Source: Pirellulales bacterium
GTDB taxonomy: Bacteria > Planctomycetota > Planctomycetia > Pirellulales > JADZDJ01
Direction of reading: 5' to 3'
DNA length: 64,000 bases
Assembly (NCBI GenBank): GCA_020851115.1
Contig: JADZDJ010000158.1
Span: 19,069 to 83,068 of the forward strand
Part shown: positions 38,419-45,424 of the stretch, one piece after another
Numbering within the stretch: position 1 is the first letter of the stretch
Layout of the letters: the number at the start of each line of letters is the position of its first letter
Notes under the pieces: generated by a model
Databases searched by the model: none
Seen by the model: the letters and a program-made list of their open reading frames with translations, nothing else
Told to the model about the DNA's origin: nothing
Position numbers and translations under genes: made by a program

Positions 38419-39168
38419 ATGGATGCCGTCGAGATCATCGCCCATCGAGGTTCCTCCTATCTTGCGCCTGAAAATACTCATGCCGCCATCGAGCTTGCCT
38501 GGCAAGAAGGCGCGGATGCGGCCGAAGGAGATTTTCGCCTGACGGCCGACGGCAAAATCGTCTCGATGCACGACGACGATTTGCGCCGCACGGCAGGCAT
38601 CAATCGCCGCGTGGCCGATTGCACGCTCGCTGAGTTGCAATCTTTCGATGTCGGCGCTTGGAAAAGCCTGCAATACGCCGGCGAAAGGGTTCCCACGCTC
38701 GACGAACTGCTCGGCACCGTTCCTGGCGGGAAGCGATTCTACGTTGAAATTAAATGTGGCGTCGAAATCATCGAACCGCTGCGTCTGGTCATCGCTAGAT
38801 GCTCCTTAGACCCGCGACAGATCATTCCAATTGGTCTGCAATTCGACACCATCGCGGCCATCAAACAGGCTATTCCTCAATGCCCGGCCTATTGGGTTGT
38901 CGAATTCCAGCGCAATTCTCCAAACGCTTGGCGGCCGACGCCCGCCGACGTTCTCTGCTCAGCGCAAGCCGCGGGGCTGGATGGACTCGATCTGATGGCC
39001 ACCGGTCCCATCGATGCCGAATTCGCGCGGCAAATCCACTCCGCTGGTCTTGGCCTGTGCGTCTGGACCGTGGACGACCCTAAGCTAGCTCGCCATCTCA
39101 TCGGCCTGGGAGTTCAAGGCATCACGACCAACCGACCGGGCTGGCTTCGCGAGCGATTGCGTGGATAA
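38419..39168 (+). CDS. Glycerophosphodiester phosphodiesterase
   Basis: A 249-residue cytoplasmic enzyme that splits glycerophosphodiesters to sn-glycerol 3-phosphate and an alcohol. It shows the family order IIAHRGSSYLAPENT (catalytic His, Arg and Glu), AEGDFRLTADGKIVSMHDD (second His), RVPTLDELL, FYVEIKCG and GLCVWTVDDP. The first metal site reads A-E-G-D where E-x-D is usual. No signal peptide is seen. glpD follows on the same strand after 149 bases, and its substrate is this enzyme's product, so the two likely form a glycerol-phosphate recycling step. Confidence 0.93.
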   Translation: MDAVEIIAHRGSSYLAPENTHAAIELAWQEGADAAEGDFRLTADGKIVSMHDDDLRRTAGINRRVADCTLAELQSFDVGAWKSLQYAGERVPTLDELLGTVPGGKRFYVEIKCGVEIIEPLRLVIARCSLDPRQIIPIGLQFDTIAAIKQAIPQCPAYWVVEFQRNSPNAWRPTPADVLCSAQAAGLDGLDLMATGPIDAEFARQIHSAGLGLCVWTVDDPKLARHLIGLGVQGITTNRPGWLRERLRG

Positions 39169-39317
39169 TCGGTCTGCCGACGAACCGATGCAAATTGAAA
39201 GCCTGGCAACAATCATTCGAGTGACATTCGCCAGCACTTTCGCAACTTGCAGCTTACGATTGACGCCGCACCGATTGTATTCATCGTTCATCGTTCAGCA
39301 TTTACATTTTCTACCTC

Positions 39318-41048
39318 GTGCCCAATTCCGTCCTCATCCTTGGTGCCGGCATCAATGGCGCTGCCCTTGCGCGCGAGCTGGCTCTCAACGGCGTCGATGT
39401 GGTCATCGTCGAACGTCGCGACATCGCTTGCGGGGCCACCGCTTATTCGTCGCGGCTCATTCATGGCGGCTTGCGGTATCTCGAATATGGCGAATTCGCA
39501 CTGGTCCGCGAATCGCTCGGCGAACGGACGCGGCTGCTAACTCTTGCGCCGCACTTTGTCCATCCCCTGCGACTGTTTATCCCCGTACATCACCGCTTCG
39601 GCGGCTTGATGGCCGCCGCTAGGCGATTTTTCGGTCTGAAAGACCGCCCGAGCAAAAAGCCGCTGCATCGTGGGCTATGGACCGTGCGATTGGGGCTCTG
39701 GTTGTACGATCATTACGCCCGCGATCCGACGCTGCCAAAGCGAAAATCGCATTGCACCACGGAATCGGGCATCGTACCGATCGACCCGGCGAAATATCCC
39801 TGGACGTGCGAATTCTCCGACGCGCAAGTCGTATTTCCCGAACGATTCACCCTTGCGCTGCTCGAAGACGCCCGCCAGCTTGCCGCCAAGCAAGGCAGCC
39901 GCTTCTCCATTCACACCTATAGCGAAGCCGCCTGGGATGGCCGCACGGCAACCATCCGCCAATCGGCAACGCACGAGGCGCTCGAAACCATCGAACCTTC
40001 GGCCGTCGTCAACGCCACCGGCGCATGGGTCGATCGCACCTTGCAATCGCTCGGCATGATTCAAAATCGCTTGCTGGGAGGCACAAAAGGCAGCCACTTC
40101 ATCACCGGCCACGCGCGGCTGCAAGCACTGCTCGACGGCCGCGCGGTTTACACGGAAGCCACCGACGGCCGGCCGGTCTTCATTCTGCCGTTCGTCAAGG
40201 GCACACTCGTCGGCACGACCGACGTACCCTTCGATGGCGATCCCGAAACGGCCGTCGCCACGCCGCAAGAACTCGATTACTTGATTGCCGCCGTCAACGA
40301 AGTCTTTCCGAATCTCGGCCTGACGACTGCCGACATCGAACTCCACTACGCCGGCGTTCGGCCACTGCCATTTACCGACGCCAAAACCACGGCCGCCATC
40401 ACGCGCCGGCATTGGATGGAAGAACATCGTGGCAGCCCTGTGCCGTGCTTCTCGATCATCGGCGGAAAGCTTACGACCTGCCGCTCATTGGCCGAAGAAG
40501 CGGCCAACACGATTCTCGAACGTCTGCATCTGCCGCACACGGCCAATTCACGCCAGCGGCCGCTCCCTGGCGGCGAAAACTATCCTGCCGACGAGGAAGC
40601 GTTGCATTGGTCGTGGCAGCAACTTGCCGCTCGCTGCCAACTCCCGGTCGAATCGGTCGAAGCCGTGTGGAAACTCTGCGGCACGCGCGCGATCGCAATT
40701 CTCACGCAGTTATGCGGAAGATCATCCAATGCAGGCGTCTCGCTCCGCGAGGCGCAACCTGTCGCGGAGGGAGAGTCGCGTCACTCTCACCCCTTGCTGG
40801 CCGGAACCTCGCTGCCGATCGTCTACTCTCGCTGGCTGATCGACCACGAATGGGTTACTACGCTCGGCGATTTCGTTGAACGCCGCCTGATGCTGCTCTA
40901 TCAACCGTCGCTGCGCCGAGAGTGTCTCGAACAACTTGCGGATCTATTGATCGAAGCTGGCAAACTATCCGTCACCGAAAAGCAATCCGCAATCAATGCC
41001 GTTGTCCGGCGACTGCAAACTCATTTTGGCAAAAGAGTCGTCGCCTGA
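39318..41048 (+). CDS. glpD: Aerobic glycerol-3-phosphate dehydrogenase
   Basis: A 576-residue membrane-associated flavoenzyme that oxidises glycerol 3-phosphate to dihydroxyacetone phosphate and passes electrons to quinone. It starts with the FAD fold VLILGAGINGAALARELAL, then SSRLIHGGLRYLEYGEF and VNATGAWVD. FILPFVKGTLVGTTDVPFDG and IIGGKLTTCRSLAEE are diagnostic of GlpD. A GTG at 39318 is the start. Near residues 472-490 lies a Ser/Arg/Glu-rich stretch encoded by two short hairpin sequences (40733-40753, 40769-40786) not usual in the family. It follows the glycerophosphodiesterase. Confidence 0.95.
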   Translation: MPNSVLILGAGINGAALARELALNGVDVVIVERRDIACGATAYSSRLIHGGLRYLEYGEFALVRESLGERTRLLTLAPHFVHPLRLFIPVHHRFGGLMAAARRFFGLKDRPSKKPLHRGLWTVRLGLWLYDHYARDPTLPKRKSHCTTESGIVPIDPAKYPWTCEFSDAQVVFPERFTLALLEDARQLAAKQGSRFSIHTYSEAAWDGRTATIRQSATHEALETIEPSAVVNATGAWVDRTLQSLGMIQNRLLGGTKGSHFITGHARLQALLDGRAVYTEATDGRPVFILPFVKGTLVGTTDVPFDGDPETAVATPQELDYLIAAVNEVFPNLGLTTADIELHYAGVRPLPFTDAKTTAAITRRHWMEEHRGSPVPCFSIIGGKLTTCRSLAEEAANTILERLHLPHTANSRQRPLPGGENYPADEEALHWSWQQLAARCQLPVESVEAVWKLCGTRAIAILTQLCGRSSNAGVSLREAQPVAEGESRHSHPLLAGTSLPIVYSRWLIDHEWVTTLGDFVERRLMLLYQPSLRRECLEQLADLLIEAGKLSVTEKQSAINAVVRRLQTHFGKRVVA

Positions 41049-41097
41049 GGCAATCGCCATGCGCCGCCAAATGCGAGCCTGACCATCGACAACCGTC

Positions 41098-41934
41098 TTG
41101 CTTCATCAAGCTCAAAAAATCACCGCCGCCGCCAATTTCATCCGCGACCGGTGGAACGGTGCCCCGCGCGCCGGAGTCATCCTCGGGACCGGACTGGGGA
41201 ACCTCGCGTCGTTCATTGAAAATCCCACAAACATTCCCTACGAGGAAATCCCACATTTTCCGCGTTCGACCGCCATCGGCCATCGGGGGCAACTCGTTTG
41301 CGGCACGCTGGCCGGGCTGCCGGTCGTGACGATGGAAGGCCGCTTCCACGTCTATGAAGGCTATCCGCAGTGGCAAATCACACTGCCGGTGCGCGTGATG
41401 AAATCGCTGGGCATCGATCTACTCGTCGTCTCCAATGCCAGCGGCGGCCTGAACCCTCGGTACCGCAGCGGCGAAGTCATGGTCCTCGACGACCACATCA
41501 ACCTGATGCACGCTAGTCCACTCATGGGCATCAACGACGACCAGCTCGGCCCGCGTTTTCCCGACATGAGCAGCCCCTACGACCGCAACCTTGTCGAACG
41601 AGCGCTGGAAATTGCCCGCCAAGAAAACTTCGTCGCCCACCGCGGCGTTTATGTCGCGCTGAGCGGCCCGAATTACGAAACCCGGGCCGAATACCGCTTG
41701 CTGCGAAAAATCGGCGGCGACGTTGTCGGTATGTCCACCGTGCCGGAAGTGATCGTCGCCGTCCACTGCGGCTTGCGGGTGCTGGCCATCTCGACGGTCA
41801 CGAATGTCTGCCAGCCCGATACGCTCGCAGCCACCAGCGGCGAAGAAATCGTCGCTGCCGCCGCCGCCGCGGAGTACAAGGTCCGCACGATGGTGCTAGG
41901 AGTCCTCGCCCAAGAGACAAATGGTCAGGGCTAA
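41098..41934 (+). CDS. Purine nucleoside phosphorylase (trimeric, PNP/MTAP class)
   Basis: A 278-residue cytosolic enzyme that cleaves inosine and guanosine (and deoxy forms) with phosphate. Motifs in order are AGVILGTGLGNLASF (phosphate loop), TAIGHRGQLVCG, EGRFHVYEGYPQWQI (the phosphate-binding R-x-H), VVSNASGGLNP, LSGPNYETRAEYR and VVGMSTVPEVIVA. STVTNVCQ carries the base-contact asparagine. The TTG start at 41098 lies where homology begins, and no closer ATG exists in the frame. It lies 49 bases after glpD on the same strand, so co-transcription is possible but not functionally obvious. Confidence 0.93.
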   Translation: MLHQAQKITAAANFIRDRWNGAPRAGVILGTGLGNLASFIENPTNIPYEEIPHFPRSTAIGHRGQLVCGTLAGLPVVTMEGRFHVYEGYPQWQITLPVRVMKSLGIDLLVVSNASGGLNPRYRSGEVMVLDDHINLMHASPLMGINDDQLGPRFPDMSSPYDRNLVERALEIARQENFVAHRGVYVALSGPNYETRAEYRLLRKIGGDVVGMSTVPEVIVAVHCGLRVLAISTVTNVCQPDTLAATSGEEIVAAAAAAEYKVRTMVLGVLAQETNGQG

Positions 41935-42045
41935 TTGAACCGTCATGAATTTAGCCGTTGAGCAACAGGATTCTGACGCTTGCGAGAACGATTGACCGCT
42001 TACTGATCCCCGAATCCGCGAAATCGGCGACTCGCGGCGCGACAT

Positions 42046-42909
42046 CTACAACAATTTTCCAATTTCGTAGATTTCTTCCGCGTCGAGGACCAAGCCGTTG
42101 GTTTCAAACATCCGCTGAATTGCTGCTTTGTGAATTTTCATCTTGGTGCCGCCGACGCCCAACGCTCCGTAGCAGATGAGACGATCGCGCTGTTTCGCTT
42201 TGTCCATCACGTCAACACCTTCGATGCCCAACGGCGGCACGGCGTTCAGGTCGATGGCGACGGCCAGCGATTGGCAGCCACGAAGCACGTCGGCGGGCAG
42301 CAGTGTTACTCCCGCTGCCCCGGCCGCAATCACCACGGCGACTCCCTCCAACGCGGCCCGTAGTTCGCCGGCCGAATTCGTGGCGATCGGGGAAATCACA
42401 GCATCCGTTGCCCGCTGCTCAATGGAACGGCAGACCGCCTCTGCCTTGCGCAAGTCGCGAGAACCGACGCGCACTGTGGCTCCTTCTCGCGCCAGTAGCC
42501 GGGCCGCGCGATTACCGACCGGACCGGTTCCGCCGAGCACCAAGGTCGTCTTGCCGCGCAACTCGCAGTGCTTGGCGGCCGCCAAGACGGCGGCCGCCGC
42601 AGTGGTGTTCGAGCCGTTGGGATCGAGCATCGCCGAAACGCGCATCGGACCGAAGAACGTCTGGCGAACTTCGTCGAACAGCGCTTCGCTGGCCTTCACG
42701 TCCGACCCGCCGACAAAAATTGCCGTTGCTTTTAAGTCCTCTGGACCGCGAGTAAAAATCGCGCCATGCACCAGGGCGCGCACCTGAGCGGCCGACACGC
42801 CTCCATGGCGAAAGAGCTGATTGACGCCTGCGTCTACGGCCACCACCGAGTCGAACACGCTCGGCTGCGGGTCGGGATCGAGTTGCAAAAGAATTTTCGA
42901 CTTGGACAT
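42046..42909 (-). CDS. mtdB: NAD(P)-dependent methylene-tetrahydromethanopterin dehydrogenase
   Basis: A 287-residue cytoplasmic enzyme that oxidises methylene-H4MPT to methenyl-H4MPT in formaldehyde oxidation. The family text is clear: LLQLDPDPQPSVFDSVVAVD, FTRGPEDLKATAIFVGGSD, AMLDPNGSNTTAAAAV (pterin and active-site region), VLGGTGPVGNRAARLLA (NADP fold), AIDLNAVPPLGIEGVD and ALGVGGTKMKIHKA. fae, which makes its substrate, lies 161 bases upstream on the same strand. The other genes of the pathway are not in this window. Confidence 0.94.
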   Translation of the reverse strand: MSKSKILLQLDPDPQPSVFDSVVAVDAGVNQLFRHGGVSAAQVRALVHGAIFTRGPEDLKATAIFVGGSDVKASEALFDEVRQTFFGPMRVSAMLDPNGSNTTAAAAVLAAAKHCELRGKTTLVLGGTGPVGNRAARLLAREGATVRVGSRDLRKAEAVCRSIEQRATDAVISPIATNSAGELRAALEGVAVVIAAGAAGVTLLPADVLRGCQSLAVAIDLNAVPPLGIEGVDVMDKAKQRDRLICYGALGVGGTKMKIHKAAIQRMFETNGLVLDAEEIYEIGKLL

Positions 42910-42940
42910 TCACACACCGTCGTGATCCATTGAAACAAGC

Positions 42941-43018
42941 AGCGGGTGAAGGGGTGAGCGGGTGAAGGGGCGAGAATGCACCTCTCGCCTGGTCACCATT
43001 TCACCTCTTCACCCGCTC
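42941..43018. repeat. Tandem 16-base repeat and hairpin between fae and mtdB
   Basis: AGCGGGTGAAGGGG occurs twice in tandem (42941-42954 and 42957-42970). GAGCGGGTGAAG (42956-42967) is the exact complement of CTTCACCCGCTC (43007-43018), giving a 12-base-pair stem with a 39-base loop. It may end or stabilise the fae transcript, or be a mobile palindrome. Confidence 0.65.
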
Positions 43019-43070
43019 TTGCCGTACATTTGACTCCACCGACCATACGAGGCCGAGGCCGTCGAGCGAC

Positions 43071-43568
43071 TTAGAATCCGCGGAACGGATGCACGGCTTT
43101 TTCCTTGCCGGCAATCATTTCCTCGGCCGACGGCTTGCCCTTCATCGCGTTGGCAATCGATTCCTTGGTGGCTTCGTAATTGTAGTTGTAGATTTTCTTG
43201 TCGTCGGCCGCATCCCAATGAATGAACACGCCGCAGACGATACAGAGTTTTTCGGCGTCGGCCTTGGGAATGACGCCAGCTTCGACGCTGTCGGCGACGG
43301 CCTTGGCGACGGCAGCCTGCGCAGGGCCGAACATCTGCACGGCTTGCTTGGCACCCTTGATGGTAACCTTGGTAATGAGCACGGTCGCGGGCTTGACGGC
43401 CAAATTCGGCGTCAGCACGGCAAGCAAGTTCGAGTGCCCTTCGCTTTGACGCGCCAAGGCGTTGGCGAATGCGTGGCCGACGGGGCCTTCCTTGTCGCCA
43501 ATCAACAGGTCGATGTGAGCTACTTCGTTGCCTTCTCCTTTGAGCGACTCGCCGATGAACATGGACAT
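43071..43568 (-). CDS. fae: Formaldehyde-activating enzyme Fae
   Basis: A 165-residue cytoplasmic enzyme that condenses formaldehyde with tetrahydromethanopterin to methylene-H4MPT. The protein begins MSMFIGESLKGEGNEVAHID, with the catalytic histidine in the A-H-I-D segment, and goes on LLIGDKEGPVGHAFANALA, LLAVLTPNLAVKPATVLI and MFGPAQAAVAKAVADSV. CGVFIHWDAADDKKIYNYNY is also diagnostic. The ATG at 43568 has the strong site AGGAGA seven bases upstream, and a longer open frame to 43697 is rejected. mtdB follows. A sigma-70-type promoter lies about 80 bases upstream. Confidence 0.96.
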   Translation of the reverse strand: MSMFIGESLKGEGNEVAHIDLLIGDKEGPVGHAFANALARQSEGHSNLLAVLTPNLAVKPATVLITKVTIKGAKQAVQMFGPAQAAVAKAVADSVEAGVIPKADAEKLCIVCGVFIHWDAADDKKIYNYNYEATKESIANAMKGKPSAEEMIAGKEKAVHPFRGF

Positions 43569-43653
43569 GCTACGTTCTCCTAAAATATTGTGGGTGTCAA
43601 ACAAAACGGCCGACGATTTACTCGGCCGCCAACAAGCAAAGGTCGAACCGAGG

Positions 43654-43681
43654 AGCATAACATAGTTGCGTCGCTTTTCAA
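43654..43681 (-). promoter_or_regulatory. Sigma-70-type promoter candidate for fae
   Basis: On the minus strand TTGAAA (43681-43676) and TATGCT (43659-43654) are separated by 16 bases. Transcription would start near 43647 and give a leader of about 80 bases before the strong fae ribosome site. Found by eye, unproven. Confidence 0.4.
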
Positions 43682-43888
43682 GGGAAAGGGGTAGCAAGGC
43701 AGGGCGAATGCAGTGGCCGGAAAATTATTTCGAGAACAAGGAGACAGGGGCAGCGGGAGAAGGCAAGGAGGAGAGAAGCTTTTCGTGGGCTGTTTTCGCG
43801 GTTTCCCTTCCTTGCACAGCCCTCTTCTGCTGATAGCTCGTCTTGGCTTTCCATGATCGTTGGTCGCGTTCCAATAGAGCCGAACAGT

Positions 43889-43964
43889 GACGCCGTGGTA
43901 TTCCCACCCTGCTCGGTGAAATAAACAGCCACGCCTGTTTCACATCCATCGTGGGAATGGCGTC
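43889..43964. repeat. Compound inverted repeat, possible structured RNA
   Basis: Three nested helices can form: GACGCC (43889-43894) with GGCGTC (43959-43964), ATTCCCAC (43900-43907) with GTGGGAAT (43951-43958), and GTGAAA..ACAG (43916-43928) with CTGTTTCAC (43935-43943) around a six-base loop. Bulges and an internal loop separate them. It could be an RNA structure, a protein site or a palindromic element; strand is undecided. Confidence 0.55.
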
Positions 43965-44029
43965 GATCCGCCGTCCAATCGATTGCGTGGAATTTCTGCC
44001 GCCGTTTGGCATGCAACATCGGCATCGAT

Positions 44030-45424
44030 TCATTCGAGACTGCACTGCACCATTCGGTTGAGCAGTGCTTCATCGTCGCTCGCATCCACGGTTCGCAAAT
44101 CGATGAGAGTGCATTTTTCCTGGACCCTTGCGAAGACTGCAGGATTGCCCAGTCGCAATTGACGCGAAACTTGATCGGGACTTCCGCTAGCGATGGCGAT
44201 CGCCCAACTTGGCACGGTTTGGTCCGGAAGCGCACCACCGCCCGGCGCTGAATCGACTTCGCAAATCGAGAGTGCTTTCGCTGACGCAGATTTTTCGTGC
44301 AGTAGTGCCAACAACCGTTCAGCGCGTGAGTGAAGCTCATCCGCGGACTGCGTTAATTGACGCAACACTGGAATTTCCGCAAAGGCACGACCTGCGCGGT
44401 GAATTTCGAGCGTTGCTTCGAGTGCTGCCAACGTCAGCTTATCGACGCGCAGCGCCCGCGCAAGCGGATTCGACCGCATCTTGGCCACCAGTTCGGCGCA
44501 TCCAACGATGATGCCACACTGGGGGCCCCCAAGGAGCTTATCGCCGCTAAACAGGACCGCGTCCGCTCCCAACCTGACGCTGTCGCGCACGACGGGTTCC
44601 TCCGAAAGTCCGCAGCGTGTGAGATCGTAAAGGCAGCCGCTACCGACATCGTCGATCACCGGCAGCCCCGCGCGCTTCCCCAAGTTCACCAACTCAGCAA
44701 TCGACACCGATTCAGAATACCCCGAGATCCGATAATTGCTCGGATGCACTCGCAACAAAGCCGCCGTCTCAGGGCCAATGGCTTCTGCATAATCCGCCAA
44801 GCGAGTGCGATTCGTTGTGCCGACTTCGTGCAATTCGACTCCCGCCTGCCGAAACACATCGGGCAACCGAAAAGAGCCGCCGATTTCGATCAATTGGCCG
44901 CGTGAAATGATCACTCGTCGACCGACGGCTAGCGTTTGCAGCGCGAGAAGTGTGGCGGCCGCGCAATTGTTGACGACGAGTGCAGCTTCCGCACCGGTTA
45001 CTTGCTGACACAAGAATTCGATCGTCCCCCCCCGCTTGCTGCGGTGGCCGGACGCTAGATCGACTTCCAAGTTCGTGCAAGCGGCGGCCCGGGTCATCGC
45101 TTCGATAGCCGCCGCTGCCAGCGGCGCGCGGCCGAGATTCGTATGAATTACAATCCCCGTGCCATTGATTACCTTTCGCAGCCGCTGCGAGCCTGCGATC
45201 TGGGCGATTTCATGCAACTGCTGGACCACCAGGTCTTCGATCGCCGCTGCATCGGTCGATAGACGCCCGTCTCGGTGGCTGCGCATTTGAGCCAAAATCT
45301 GACGAATCCAGCTAGTCGCCACCCGGCGGCCAAATTGCGTGCAGAGCGGCGCGACGTCCGGTCGATTAAGCACCCGCTCGACGGCTGGCAGCCGTCGCAA
45401 ACTTTTTTGATGCTCTGATGTCAT
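44030..45424 (-). CDS. selA: L-seryl-tRNA(Sec) selenium transferase
   Basis: A 464-residue PLP enzyme that converts seryl-tRNA(Sec) to selenocysteinyl-tRNA(Sec) with selenophosphate. Motifs include LRKVINGTGIVIHTNLGRAPL (about residues 82-102), ALVVNNCAAATLLAL, RGQLIEIGGSFRLPDV, EVGTTNRTRLADY and LLRVHPSNYRISGY. The PLP lysine lies in FSGDKLLGGPQCGII. Length matches the bacterial family. Its ATG overlaps the selB stop (ATGA), so the two are translationally coupled. Confidence 0.96.
   Translation of the reverse strand: MTSEHQKSLRRLPAVERVLNRPDVAPLCTQFGRRVATSWIRQILAQMRSHRDGRLSTDAAAIEDLVVQQLHEIAQIAGSQRLRKVINGTGIVIHTNLGRAPLAAAAIEAMTRAAACTNLEVDLASGHRSKRGGTIEFLCQQVTGAEAALVVNNCAAATLLALQTLAVGRRVIISRGQLIEIGGSFRLPDVFRQAGVELHEVGTTNRTRLADYAEAIGPETAALLRVHPSNYRISGYSESVSIAELVNLGKRAGLPVIDDVGSGCLYDLTRCGLSEEPVVRDSVRLGADAVLFSGDKLLGGPQCGIIVGCAELVAKMRSNPLARALRVDKLTLAALEATLEIHRAGRAFAEIPVLRQLTQSADELHSRAERLLALLHEKSASAKALSICEVDSAPGGGALPDQTVPSWAIAIASGSPDQVSRQLRLGNPAVFARVQEKCTLIDLRTVDASDDEALLNRMVQCSLE

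Larger units (their letters stand above)
43569..44029. other. Intergenic region between selA and fae
   Basis: A spacer of 461 bases without a recognised gene. It holds the fae promoter candidate (43654-43681) and a compound inverted repeat (43889-43964). I looked here for a tRNA-Sec gene and did not find one. Confidence 0.5.

Noticed and set aside
43569..44029. Possible tRNA-Sec gene beside selA.
   Set aside because: No 90-100 base cloverleaf with a TCA anticodon and terminal CCA-type stem could be drawn; the only structure is the compound hairpin.
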